Below are positions 31,160-40,004 of a stretch of DNA of 64,000 bases, piece after piece. Source of the stretch: Kitasatospora atroaurantiaca (GTDB lineage: Bacteria; Actinomycetota; Actinomycetes; Streptomycetales; Streptomycetaceae). The stretch's first letter is position 1. Each line of letters starts with the position of its first letter. A model generated the notes under the pieces. The model had not been told where the DNA came from. It did no database searches and worked only from the letters and a program-made list of their open reading frames with translations. The DNA is taken from the NCBI RefSeq assembly GCF_007828955.1, contig NZ_VIVR01000001.1, positions 5,828,001 through 5,892,000 of the forward strand, given 5' to 3'. The translations under genes were made by a program, and so were the position numbers.

Positions 31160-33148
31160 GTGGCGAGGAAGACGGCGACGATGGACCCACGGCCCGCCGA
31201 GCCCGGGGCTCCTGACCCGCTGCCCGCCGGGCCCGCGCTGTGGACGGGGCGCCGGGCCGAGCTCGCCGCGCTCAGGGCAGCGGCCGTGCGGCCGGCCCAG
31301 GGACGCTGCCAGGTGCTGGTGATCGCCGGGCGGCCCGGCTCGGGCCGGACCTCGCTCGCCGTCCGCTTCGTCCGCTCGCTGGCCGCCGATTACCCGGACG
31401 GGGTGCTGTTCGCCCGGCTCTCCGCCCCCGACGGCGGGCGGGTCCCGCCCGGGCAGGCGGCCCGGCGGCTGCTGGAGCAGCTGGGGGCCGTACCCGGAGC
31501 GGCTCTGCTGCCGCTCGGCGCCGAGGGCGAGGACGAACCGGCGTGTGTCGCGCTGCGCGAGGCCCTGGCGGGCAAGCGGGTGCTGCTGCTCCTCGACGAC
31601 GTACGTGACTCCGGACAGCTGTCCCCCCTGCTGGGCGATGAGCCCGGCTGCCTGGTCGTCACCACCACGGCGGGCCCGCTGACCGGGATCGAGGACATCG
31701 ACCCGGTCATCCTCGGCGGGCTCGACCAGCCCGCGGCGGCCGAACTGCTCAGCGGCCTGGTCGGCGGGACCAGGATCAGCTGTGACCCCGTCGGGGCCGC
31801 CGAGCTGGCCGAGGCCTGCGCCGCCCGGCCGGCCGCGCTGCGGCTGATGGCCGGCTGGCTGCGGGACAGCCCCAAGGCGGCGGTCACCGACGCGGCCCGC
31901 GAGCTCGCCGCGCCGGCTCCGGCCCCGCCCGGGGCGGCGGGTGCGTCGGATGCCGCGGATGCGAAGCGCGGGGGAGGCAAGGCCGACGGGCGTCGTTCGA
32001 AGTCCGGGCCCACGGCGGAGACCAAGGCTGCGCCCGACGAACCGGTCGCCGGGCCGGTGCCCGTACCCGACACCGATCCGCTGAGCGGTGCGTTCACTCT
32101 GCTCTACCGTTCCCTGCCCGCCGCGCAGGCCCGGATGCTGCGGATGCTCACCCTTGCCCCTGCCCAGCTCGCCGACCTGCGGACGGCCTCCGCCCTGGTC
32201 GGCTGCCCGGCGCCGGAGGCCGCCGCCGCCCTGCAGAAGCTGGCCGAGCGCGAGCTGCTCGACCAGGAGCTGCCCGCCCACGACGGCACCCTTCGCTACC
32301 GGGTGCCCGGCCGGTTGTACGCGCGGCTCGTCCAGCTGCGGGAGAGCGCCGACCGCCCGGCCGAGGTGCAGCTGGCCCGGGCGCGGCTGCTGGAGCGGCT
32401 GGTCCGCCTGGTCGACTCGGCCCGGATGCTGCTCGACCCGTCCGCCGGCCCGGTCACCGACCCGCTGCCGGGGCCGCTCAGGCTGCGTACGGCTGCCCAG
32501 GCCTCCGGATGGCTGGTCGGTGAGCGCGATCTGCTGCTCGGTGCGGTGGCGGACGCGATCGGCCAGGCGGATCTGGACGGTTCGGCCGGGCGGCTGGTCA
32601 CCGCCCTGCTGCGGGCGCTGCCGCTCACCGGCACCGCCGCGCCGGCCGACCTGTACCGGCTGCACGAAATGGTGCTCAAGGTGGCCGAGCGCGGTGGTGC
32701 CCCGCGCCGGGCGGCCGCCGCGCTGCTCAACCTGGGGGATCTGCAGTCCGCCGTCGGCCACTGGGAGCAGGCGGCCGACCGGTACCGCGCGGCGCTGGAC
32801 CACGCCCGTGACTCGGCGGACGAACCCGCCTGTGCCCGCGCCCTGGAGGGCGTGGCCGAGTGCAGCCGGGCGCTCGGGGACCCGGTACGCGCCGCCGACT
32901 GGTACGGCAGGGCGCTCGCGCTGCGGCAGAGCCTGGGGGATCACGCCGCCGAGGCCCGGCTGCTCGCCCGGACCGCCGAGGCGCACACCGCGCAGCGCCG
33001 TTTCGAGGAGGCCGACCGCGAGTACCGCGCCGCCCAGGCCGTGCTCCGGCGGCTGGGCGACGAGCGCGGCCGGGCGGCCCTCGCGGCGGCTCTGGAACGC
33101 CTGCGGGAGCAGGTCGAGGGTGAGCGGGAGCGACTGACTTCGGAGTGA
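31160..33148 (+). CDS. STAND/NB-ARC-like ATPase with C-terminal TPRs
   Basis: The 662-residue product has Walker A in VIAGRPGSGRTSLAVRF and Walker B in KRVLLLLDDVRDS, followed by a sensor-like CLVVTTTAGPL, as in NB-ARC STAND switches. An Ala/Pro/Lys linker (about residues 250-300) leads to a helical winged region and TPRs in the last 130 residues (AAALLNLGDLQSAVGHWEQA, EADREYRAAQAVLRRL). There is no SARP DNA-binding domain at the N-terminus, unlike AfsR. It may be an ATP-driven switch whose TPRs bind a partner; its output is unknown. GTG 31,160 follows CAGGAG. It lies between NUDIX and ald genes. Confidence 0.8.
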   Translation: MARKTATMDPRPAEPGAPDPLPAGPALWTGRRAELAALRAAAVRPAQGRCQVLVIAGRPGSGRTSLAVRFVRSLAADYPDGVLFARLSAPDGGRVPPGQAARRLLEQLGAVPGAALLPLGAEGEDEPACVALREALAGKRVLLLLDDVRDSGQLSPLLGDEPGCLVVTTTAGPLTGIEDIDPVILGGLDQPAAAELLSGLVGGTRISCDPVGAAELAEACAARPAALRLMAGWLRDSPKAAVTDAARELAAPAPAPPGAAGASDAADAKRGGGKADGRRSKSGPTAETKAAPDEPVAGPVPVPDTDPLSGAFTLLYRSLPAAQARMLRMLTLAPAQLADLRTASALVGCPAPEAAAALQKLAERELLDQELPAHDGTLRYRVPGRLYARLVQLRESADRPAEVQLARARLLERLVRLVDSARMLLDPSAGPVTDPLPGPLRLRTAAQASGWLVGERDLLLGAVADAIGQADLDGSAGRLVTALLRALPLTGTAAPADLYRLHEMVLKVAERGGAPRRAAAALLNLGDLQSAVGHWEQAADRYRAALDHARDSADEPACARALEGVAECSRALGDPVRAADWYGRALALRQSLGDHAAEARLLARTAEAHTAQRRFEEADREYRAAQAVLRRLGDERGRAALAAALERLREQVEGERERLTSE

Positions 33149-33388
33149 TGTCCGTAATGTCGTTTCTCGGGGAGTTTGGCAGGGTTGGTTCCGCGCAAGC
33201 CTACGAACCTGCCAATGAGGCCAGCTGATTTATTCAGTTTGGAAGGCTGACGGATCTACTGGGCTTCATTACACTCGACCTTAGTCGCGCAGCGAACTGT
33301 GCCCCGGTGTCTCCGGAGGCTTCCCCGTGCGCGCCGCCCGCCGGTCTTCCCCGGCCGGGACCCCCAGGCAAGAGGGACGTGTTTAGCC

Positions 33389-34504
33389 GTGAAGGTCGGC
33401 ATCCCCCGCGAGGTCAAGAACCACGAGTACCGCGTGGCCATCACGCCTGCCGGCGTGCATGAGCTGGTCCGCAACGGACACGAGGTCTTCATCGAGGACA
33501 ACGCCGGTGTCGGCTCCTCGATCCCCAACGAGGAGTACGTGGCCGCCGGTGCCACCATCCTCCCCACCGCCGACGAGGTGTGGGCCACCGCTGACCTGCT
33601 GCTGAAGGTCAAGGAGCCCATCGCTGAGGAGTACCACCGTCTGCGCAAGGGCCAGACCCTCTTCACCTACCTCCACCTGGCGGCCGACCGTGCCGGCACC
33701 GACGCGCTCGTCGCGTCCGGCACCACCGCCATCGCGTACGAGACCGTGCAGCTCGCCAACGGCGCCCTGCCGCTGCTCGCCCCGATGTCCGAGGTCGCGG
33801 GCCGTCTCGCCCCGCAGGTCGGCTCGTACCACCTGATGCGTCCGGCCGGCGGCCGTGGCACCCTCCCCGGTGGCGTGCCCGGCACCCACCCGGCGAAGTG
33901 CGTCGTCATCGGCGGCGGCGTCTCCGGCTGGCACGCGGCCACCATCGCGATCGGCATGGGCTACGAGGTGACCCTGCTGGACCGCGACATCAACAAGCTG
34001 CGCGAGGCCGACAAGATCTTCGGCACGAAGATCAAGGCGATCGCCTCCAACGCGTACGAGCTCGAGGCGGCCGTGCTCGAGGCCGACCTGGTCATCGGCG
34101 CGGTGCTGATCCCGGGCGCCAAGGCCCCGAAGCTCGTCACCAACGAGCTGGTCTCCCGTATGAAGCCGGGCTCCGTGCTCGTCGACATCGCGATCGACCA
34201 GGGCGGCTGCTTCGAGGACTCCCGTCCGACCACGCACGCCGAGCCGACCTTCCAGGTCCACAACTCGGTCTTCTACTGCGTGGCCAACATGCCGGGCGCC
34301 GTCCCGAACACCTCCACCTACGCGCTGACCAACGCCACGCTGCCCTACATCGTGGAGCTGGCCAACCGTGGCTGGAAGGAGGCGCTGCGCCGCGACGCCG
34401 CCCTCGCCAAGGGCCTGAACGTCCACGAGGGCCAGATCACCTACGGCGCGGTCGCCGAGGCCTTCGGCCTGCCCGCCATCTCCCTTGACAGCGTGCTCGC
34501 CTGA
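33389..34504 (+). CDS. ald: alanine dehydrogenase
   Basis: The 371-residue product matches the family length. It opens MKVGIPREVKNHEYRVAITP-like (GTG start), has the catalytic lysine in LLLKVKEP, the active histidine in YLHLAAD, and the NAD-binding GGGVSGWHAATIAIGMG. It converts L-alanine to pyruvate and ammonia with NAD and can work in reverse under nitrogen or redox stress. A GAGGGACG stretch lies upstream. In actinobacteria ald is often induced by alanine; a 240-base upstream region leaves room for regulation, but I recognise no operator there. It precedes the ParA region. Confidence 0.95.
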   Translation: MKVGIPREVKNHEYRVAITPAGVHELVRNGHEVFIEDNAGVGSSIPNEEYVAAGATILPTADEVWATADLLLKVKEPIAEEYHRLRKGQTLFTYLHLAADRAGTDALVASGTTAIAYETVQLANGALPLLAPMSEVAGRLAPQVGSYHLMRPAGGRGTLPGGVPGTHPAKCVVIGGGVSGWHAATIAIGMGYEVTLLDRDINKLREADKIFGTKIKAIASNAYELEAAVLEADLVIGAVLIPGAKAPKLVTNELVSRMKPGSVLVDIAIDQGGCFEDSRPTTHAEPTFQVHNSVFYCVANMPGAVPNTSTYALTNATLPYIVELANRGWKEALRRDAALAKGLNVHEGQITYGAVAEAFGLPAISLDSVLA

Positions 34505-34535
34505 CCGCTGATCAGCTGAGACCGTGAGGTCTCCT

Positions 34536-34566
34536 GCCCCCGGCCCGCTCCCCTCGGGCCGGGGGC
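34536..34566 (+). terminator. ald terminator hairpin
   Basis: GCCCCCGGCCCG and CGGGCCGGGGGC form a 12-bp stem with a 7-base loop, 31 bases after the ald stop, followed by TTCGG. Confidence 0.75.
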
Positions 34567-34778
34567 TTCGGCATGCCCGAAACGCGCTGGTGGCCGGTGG
34601 GTTGCTTCGAGATGTCAATTTATGTGCATCACGTCACCCGCCCTCGTGGGCCGACCGTCGCTGGTCACCCTCGCGGGAGGGTCGGCCTCCGCAGAAACGT
34701 TAGGGTCAAGGGGCTGCCCATCCCTTGACACGGAGCGGCTGGACAGCCGACACATCCTGCCCACTACCGTGGATTGTG

Positions 34779-34808
34779 TTGCTGCGGACGCCTTGAACGG
34801 CCTAGAGT
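34779..34808 (+). promoter_or_regulatory. likely housekeeping promoter for parA-scpAB
   Basis: TTGCTG (34,779-34,784) and TAGAGT (34,803-34,808) are spaced by 18 bp, a good fit to the main actinobacterial sigma factor. Transcription would begin near 34,815, about 68 bases before the ParA start. The rest of the 34,567-34,778 stretch shows a TTGACA at 34,725 without a matching -10 element. Confidence 0.5.
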
Positions 34809-34882
34809 CGCAAACCGTCGGCATGCTGCCACGCTGACGAATCGACATAGAGTCCTGGATGCCCAAGGAGGTAAGACGACTT

Positions 34883-36043
34883 GTGAATGAGTCGACATTT
34901 GCTCCCGGGGGTGGTCAGCCAGGACTGGCGGAGCACGCCGCCGGACAGCCGAACGAGGAGCACGCGGCCCGGCAGGCCACGGTGGGCTCGGTAGAGGTCG
35001 GCTCGGTCGCGGTCCGCACCTTCGAGGCGCGCCAGAGCACCGGCCCCGCCGTAACCGACTACGAAGCCGACCTGCCGTCACACGGCCTGGCCTACGGCGA
35101 TTTCGCCTACGGCTCCTACGACGACCCGGACGCCGAGTACGAACCAGATCCGGAGTACGCCGCGACCCTTGCCCCTGACGCAGCCCGTCAGCGCCGCGAG
35201 CGGGTCGGCCCGACCGGCCGTCCGCTGCCCTACTTCCCGATCCCCGCGCCGCTCGCCGAGCACGGCCCCGCGCAGATCATCGCGATGTGCAACCAGAAGG
35301 GCGGCGTCGGCAAGACCACGTCGACCATCAACTTGGGCGCCGCGCTCGCCGAGTACGGTCGCCGGGTGCTCCTGGTCGACTTCGACCCGCAGGGGGCGCT
35401 GTCGGTCGGCCTGGGCGTCAACCCGATGGAACTGGACGTCACGGTCTACAACCTGCTCATGGAGCGGGGGCTGACGGCCGATGAGGTGCTGCTCAAGACC
35501 GCCGTCCCCGGCATGGACCTGCTGCCCTCCAACATCGACCTCTCCGCCGCCGAGGTGCAGCTGGTCAGCGAGGTCGCCCGCGAGTCAGCCCTGGCACGGG
35601 CGTTGAAGCCGCTGCTGCCCGACTACGACTACGTCATCATCGACTGCCAGCCCTCGCTGGGCCTTCTGACGGTCAATGCCCTGACGGCGGCTCACAGCGT
35701 CATCGTCCCGCTGGAGTGCGAGTTCTTCGCGCTGCGCGGGGTCGCGCTGCTCACCGAGACCATCGAGAAGGTCTGCGAGCGGCTCAACCCCGACCTGCGC
35801 CTGGACGGCATCCTGGCCACCATGTACGACTCGCGCACGGTGCACAGCCGCGAGGTGCTGGCCCGCGTGGTCGAGGCCTTCGGGGACCACGTGTTCCACA
35901 CGGTCATCGGCCGTACGGTCCGCTTCCCGGAGACCACGGTCGCCGGCGAGCCGATCACCACGTACGCGACCAACTCGGTCGGTGCCGCCGCCTACCGTCA
36001 GCTCGCCAGGGAGGTGCTCGACCGGTGCCGCCCCGCCGAGTGA
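34883..36043 (+). CDS. ParA-family ATPase (chromosome partition type) next to scpAB
   Basis: The 386-residue product has a long acidic N-terminal region of about 130 residues (EADLPSHGLAYGDF, DPDAEYEPDPEY), then the deviant Walker A CNQKGGVGKTTSTINLG, LLVDFDPQGALS, and YVIIDCQPSLGLLT. These are the ParA/Soj/MinD class motifs; such proteins move cargo over the nucleoid. It is not next to oriC or parB here but is followed by a small DNA-binding-like protein and scpA-scpB, as in other streptomycetes. GTG 34,883 lies 10 bases after a perfect AAGGAGGT. The N-terminal extension is typical of this second, non-oriC ParA. Confidence 0.9.
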   Translation: MNESTFAPGGGQPGLAEHAAGQPNEEHAARQATVGSVEVGSVAVRTFEARQSTGPAVTDYEADLPSHGLAYGDFAYGSYDDPDAEYEPDPEYAATLAPDAARQRRERVGPTGRPLPYFPIPAPLAEHGPAQIIAMCNQKGGVGKTTSTINLGAALAEYGRRVLLVDFDPQGALSVGLGVNPMELDVTVYNLLMERGLTADEVLLKTAVPGMDLLPSNIDLSAAEVQLVSEVARESALARALKPLLPDYDYVIIDCQPSLGLLTVNALTAAHSVIVPLECEFFALRGVALLTETIEKVCERLNPDLRLDGILATMYDSRTVHSREVLARVVEAFGDHVFHTVIGRTVRFPETTVAGEPITTYATNSVGAAAYRQLAREVLDRCRPAE

Positions 36044-36522
36044 GTCTCCCGGGTGCCGACGAGCTGTTCCGGACCACCGGCGGGATGGCCCTGTCGCCCT
36101 CCCTCGGCCGGCCGGCCGAGGCGCCCAGAACGGAGACCGCCCGCGACGCGGGTGCGGCAGCGGCCGACGTGCCGCAGGCCTGTCCCGAGCAGCACGCCGG
36201 CCCCGCCGACGGGTCGACGGGTGGACGGCAGCACAGCAATGCGGCCGAGGAGCAGCAGGGCGAGGCCGCCCGGCGGGCCCGCCCCCGGGGCCGCGCGCCG
36301 CGCCGGCCGAGCGGGCGCGAGCGGCACGACGAGAAGATCACCGTGTACGTCTCCGCCGAGGAACTGATGGACCTGGAGCACGCCCGCCTTGTGCTGCGCG
36401 GCGAGCACGGGCTGGCCGTGGACCGGGGCAGGGTCGTCCGGGAGGCCATCGCCGTCGTGCTGGCGGACCTGGAGCAGCGCGGCGAGGCCAGCATCCTGGT
36501 GCGGCGGCTGCGCGGGCGCTAG
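36040..36522 (+). CDS. small basic ParA-partner-like protein, possible ribbon-helix-helix fold
   Basis: The 160-residue product overlaps the ParA stop by four bases (GTGA), so translation is coupled. The first 100 residues are disordered, ending in an Arg/Pro-rich run (RARPRGRAPRRPSGRERHDE). The C-terminal 60 residues KITVYVSAEELMDLEHARLV and GRVVREAIAVVLADLEQRG have the beta-helix-helix pattern expected of ribbon-helix-helix DNA-binding proteins such as ParG-type partners. I therefore infer that it could replace ParB as centromere-binding partner of the upstream ParA. No family name is known to me. Confidence 0.75.
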   Translation: MSLPGADELFRTTGGMALSPSLGRPAEAPRTETARDAGAAAADVPQACPEQHAGPADGSTGGRQHSNAAEEQQGEAARRARPRGRAPRRPSGRERHDEKITVYVSAEELMDLEHARLVLRGEHGLAVDRGRVVREAIAVVLADLEQRGEASILVRRLRGR

Positions 36523-36629
36523 AGGCCGCGTCGACGGCTGGTCGCGCACGCGGTTGACTGAACAGAGCCTCGCGCCCCCGGGTGGCGCCTTGCTGATGCG
36601 GTGCGTCGGGTGCGCGAAGATGGGGCGTC

Positions 36630-37484
36630 ATGGCCAGCGCATCCGAATCCGTTGAGACCACCGCCGAGCAGCGTGGTGGCTTCAACGTGCGGCTGGACAA
36701 CTTCGAGGGCCCGTTCGACCTGCTGCTCAGCCTGATCGCCAAGCACAAGCTGGACGTGACCGAGGTGGCGATGGCCCGGGTCACGGACGAGTTCGTCGCC
36801 CACATCCGGGCGATGGGGCCCGACTGGGACCTCGATGCCGCCACCGAGTTCCTGGTGGTCGCGGCCACCCTGCTCGACCTCAAGGCCGCCAGGCTGCTCC
36901 CGGCCGCCGAGGTCGAGGACGAGGAGGACCTCGCGCTGCTGGAGGCCCGCGACCTGCTCTTCGCCCGCCTGCTGCAGTACCGCGCGTACAAGCAGGCGGC
37001 GGCCGTCCTCGGCGAGCGCTGGGCGGCCGAGCTGCTCCAGCGGCCCCGGACCGTCGGCCTGGAGCCCCGGCACGCCGAGCTGCTGCCCGAGGTCGTGATC
37101 AGCATCGGCCTCGAGCGCTTCGCGCAGCTCGCGGCGAAGGCGATGACCCCGAAGCCGAAGCCGGTGGTCTACGTCGACCACATCCACACCCCGCCGGTCA
37201 GCGTGCGCGAGCAGGCGGGCCTGGTGGTGGAACTGCTGACCGCGCTCGGCGAGGCCACCTTCGGGCAGCTGGTGGCCGATGCCGGGGACACCCTGGTGGT
37301 GGTCGCCCGCTTCCTGGCGCTGCTGGAGCTGTACCGGGAGAAGGCGCTCGCCTTCGAGCAGCCCGAGGCGCTCGGCGAGCTGCTGGTGCGCTGGGTCGCG
37401 GAGGCGGACCGGCAGATCGAGGTGACGGACGAGTTCGACCGCCCGCCGGTCGAGAACGACGTGGAGAAGGGTGGCCCGTCATGA
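36630..37484 (+). CDS. scpA: segregation and condensation protein A
   Basis: The 284-residue product is typical kleisin: NVRLDNFEGPFDLLLSLIAKHKLDVTEVAMARVTDEF at the N-terminus (quoted here as FEGPFDLLLSLIAKHKLD for the core), LDLKAARLLP in the middle, and a winged helix at the C-terminus (ALLELYREKALAFEQPE). It bridges the SMC head domains and carries ScpB, acting in nucleoid condensation. Its start ATG 36,630 has only a weak GATGGGGCG upstream. It overlaps scpB by four bases. Confidence 0.95.
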   Translation: MASASESVETTAEQRGGFNVRLDNFEGPFDLLLSLIAKHKLDVTEVAMARVTDEFVAHIRAMGPDWDLDAATEFLVVAATLLDLKAARLLPAAEVEDEEDLALLEARDLLFARLLQYRAYKQAAAVLGERWAAELLQRPRTVGLEPRHAELLPEVVISIGLERFAQLAAKAMTPKPKPVVYVDHIHTPPVSVREQAGLVVELLTALGEATFGQLVADAGDTLVVVARFLALLELYREKALAFEQPEALGELLVRWVAEADRQIEVTDEFDRPPVENDVEKGGPS

Positions 37485-38293
37485 CGGAGCAGCCGAGGCC
37501 GTCCAGGCGCTCCCTGGGAGTCCCCGGGCAGTCCCGGGCCCAGGAGTGGCAGGAGCCCGCGTACGAGCCCCTGGAGGCCGCGCACGAGTGGCAGGAGCCG
37601 GAGCCCGCCGTCCCGGTGGAGCCGGAGCCCGCCGTCCCGGTGGAGCCGGTGGCGGAGCCGGCCGAGCCCGGGGTGCCGCTGCGGGCCGCGCTGGAGGCCA
37701 TTCTGATGGTGGTCGACGAGCCCGCCACGGAGGCGCACCTCGCCGCAGTGCTGGAGTGCCCGCGCGCCGAGGTGGCCGCGGCGCTGCGCGAGCTGGCCGC
37801 CGAGTACACCGCTCAGGGCCGGGGCTTCGACCTGCGGCTGGTGGCCGGCGGGTGGCGGTTCTACACCCGGGCCGACTGCGCCCCGGTCGTGGACCGCTTC
37901 GTTCTGGACGGCCAGCAGGCCCGGCTCACCCAGGCCGCACTGGAGACTCTGGCGGTCGTCGCATACCGGCAACCGGTGTCGCGGAGCAGGGTCTCCGCCG
38001 TACGTGGTGTGAACTGTGACGGCGTGATGCGTACCCTGGTACAGCGAGGGCTGGTGGAAGAGACCGGCTCCGAGCCCGAAACAGGTGCGATCCTGTATCG
38101 GACGACGAACTACTTCCTGGAACGGATGGGGCTGCGCGGCCTGGAGGAACTCCCAGAGCTGGCGCCCTTCCTGCCCGAGGTCGACGACGTGGAAGCGGAG
38201 TCCCTCGAGGGCACGATGATCGCAGAGGCGGTCGCCGCCGCACGTGCGGCGGGCGGCGGCGATGAGGGCGATCGGGCTGTGTCTGATTGCTAA
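37481..38293 (+). CDS. scpB: segregation and condensation protein B
   Basis: The 270-residue product overlaps scpA by ATGA. The first 65 residues are an acidic/proline-rich extension with a duplicated EPAVPVEP block (24-bp DNA repeat near 37,603-37,650). Then come tandem winged helices: LEAILMVVDEPATEAHLAAV and ALETLAVVAYRQPVSRSRVSAVRG, with NCDGVMRTLVQRGLVEETG, the core of ScpB. It binds ScpA of the SMC complex. The N-terminal extension is longer than in Bacillus. Confidence 0.95.
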   Translation: MTEQPRPSRRSLGVPGQSRAQEWQEPAYEPLEAAHEWQEPEPAVPVEPEPAVPVEPVAEPAEPGVPLRAALEAILMVVDEPATEAHLAAVLECPRAEVAAALRELAAEYTAQGRGFDLRLVAGGWRFYTRADCAPVVDRFVLDGQQARLTQAALETLAVVAYRQPVSRSRVSAVRGVNCDGVMRTLVQRGLVEETGSEPETGAILYRTTNYFLERMGLRGLEELPELAPFLPEVDDVEAESLEGTMIAEAVAAARAAGGGDEGDRAVSDC

Positions 38294-38359
38294 GGGAGCG
38301 GTGAGGTCGACCGGCACGACTTGCACTCCCCAGACGGAAACGACGTACGGACTTCTTTG

Positions 38360-39814
38360 ATGCGTAGCAGTGGCAACGGCAGGAACAGCAGCGGCGGTGG
38401 CGGGAGCCAGGGCCGTGGCGGACAGGGCGGGGGCCGGAGCGGCGGCGGCTCGTACGGTGGCGGCGGCTCCCGCGGGGGCTCGTCGTACGGCGGCAGCGGC
38501 GGTGGCGGGAGCCAGGGCCGTGGCGGCCAGGGCGGCGGCTCGTCCTTCGGCGGCGGCCGTGGTGGCGGTCAGGGCGGCGGCGCCGGCCGCGGCGGCTCGG
38601 CCCCGCGCAGCGGCGGTGGCGGCTCCTTCGGCCGCGACAGCCGCGACAGCCGTGACGGCCGGGACAACCGCGGTGGCGGCTCGTACGGCGGTGGCGGCGG
38701 CTCCTTCGGCCGCGACAGCCGTGACGGCCGGGACAACCGCGGTGGCGGCGGCTCGTACGGCGGCGGTGCCCGTCGTGACGACCGGCGCGACGACCGCCGG
38801 GATGACCGGCGCGACGACCGGCGGCAGTACCCCGACCGTCCGCTCCGCCCCGAGGAGCGCCGCTACGACCGCCCCGAGTTCGGCGGCGGCCCCAACGCCA
38901 CCCCGAGCCGTGGCGGCTTCGCCGCGCGCCGTCCGTCGCCCGCCCCGCGGCCGCGCCGTGAGGGCCAGGGTGCCCCGGGCGACCCGCGCCGTCAGCCGCA
39001 GCGCTCGCGTGAGCTGCAGGCCAAGATCGAGGACGCGGTGCTGGCCCGGCACGACAAGCCGGCCGTGAAGCTTCCCAAGACCTTCGGCGAGCCCGAGGGC
39101 GAGCGCCTGCAGAAGGTGCTCGCGCGGGCCGGCATGGGCAGCCGCCGGGCCTGTGAGGAGCTGATCGAGCAGGGCCGGGTGCAGGTCAACGGCAAGCAGG
39201 TCACCGAGCAGGGCAAGCGGGTCGACCCCGAGAACGACGAGATCAAGGTGGACGGCCTGACCGTCGCCACGCAGTCGTACCTGTTCTTCGCGCTCAACAA
39301 GCCGGCCGGCGTCGTCTCCACCATGGAGGACCCGGACGGCCGCCAGTGCCTCGGCGACTACGTGACCAACCGGGAGACCCGGCTGTTCCACGTCGGCCGC
39401 CTGGACACGGAGACCGAGGGCATCATCCTGCTCACCAACCACGGCGAGCTGGCCCACCGTCTCACCCACCCCCGGTACGGCGTGACCAAGACCTACCTGG
39501 CCGCCATCCAGGGCCCGATCCCGCGTGACCTGGGCAAGACCCTGGCCAAGGGGATCGAGCTGGAGGACGGCTTCGCCCGCGCCGACAGCTTCAAGGTGGT
39601 CTCGAACGTCGGCAAGAACTACCTGGTCGAGGTCACCCTGCACGAGGGCCGCAAGCACATCGTCCGCCGGATGCTCGCCGAGGCGGGCTTCCCGGTCGAG
39701 AAGCTGGTCCGTACCCACTTCGGCCCGATCGCCCTGGGCGACCAGAAGTCGGGCTGGCTGCGCCGCCTGACCAACCCCGAGGTCGGCCAGCTCATGCGTG
39801 AGGTCGGTCTGTAG
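38360..39814 (+). CDS. RluB-type 23S pseudouridine synthase with long Gly/Arg-rich disordered N-terminus
   Basis: The 484-residue product has residues 1-240 of low complexity (GGGSYGGG, RDSRDGRDNRGGG, and an RRDDRRDDRRDDRRDDRRQ run). From about 248 there is an S4 domain (ERLQKVLARAGMGSRRACEE, GRVQVNGKQVTEQG), then the RsuA/RluB synthase domain with catalytic Asp in HVGRLDTETEGIILLTN. It would isomerise uridines of 23S rRNA. The start ATG was preferred to a TTG 13 codons upstream. It closes the parA-scpAB-rluB run, a common actinobacterial order. The disordered arm resembles that of the protein at 10,957. Confidence 0.92.
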   Translation: MRSSGNGRNSSGGGGSQGRGGQGGGRSGGGSYGGGGSRGGSSYGGSGGGGSQGRGGQGGGSSFGGGRGGGQGGGAGRGGSAPRSGGGGSFGRDSRDSRDGRDNRGGGSYGGGGGSFGRDSRDGRDNRGGGGSYGGGARRDDRRDDRRDDRRDDRRQYPDRPLRPEERRYDRPEFGGGPNATPSRGGFAARRPSPAPRPRREGQGAPGDPRRQPQRSRELQAKIEDAVLARHDKPAVKLPKTFGEPEGERLQKVLARAGMGSRRACEELIEQGRVQVNGKQVTEQGKRVDPENDEIKVDGLTVATQSYLFFALNKPAGVVSTMEDPDGRQCLGDYVTNRETRLFHVGRLDTETEGIILLTNHGELAHRLTHPRYGVTKTYLAAIQGPIPRDLGKTLAKGIELEDGFARADSFKVVSNVGKNYLVEVTLHEGRKHIVRRMLAEAGFPVEKLVRTHFGPIALGDQKSGWLRRLTNPEVGQLMREVGL

Positions 39815-39822
39815 TCCCAGGT

Positions 39823-39862
39823 CATGAGGGCCTCCCCGCCGATCGGCGGGGAGGCCCTCATG
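39823..39862 (+). terminator. terminator after rluB
   Basis: CATGAGGGCCTCCCCGCC and its complement form an 18-bp perfect stem with a GATC loop, eight bases after the stop. Confidence 0.85.
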
Positions 39863-40004
39863 CGTGCTGGGGGGATGTGGTGTGAGCCTGGACGCACCGG
39901 CTTGTCAGCTCAGGGACTCCTGGCAGAAGATGGCCAGCAAACGACGGCCCGCCGCGTGGCGGGACTGCGCCACCCGGGATGTGGCCACTGGGGGAAGGAG
40001 CGTT

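Noticed and set aside
31160..33148. AfsR-type SARP regulator
   Set aside because: There is no winged helix or BTAD domain before the ATPase part.
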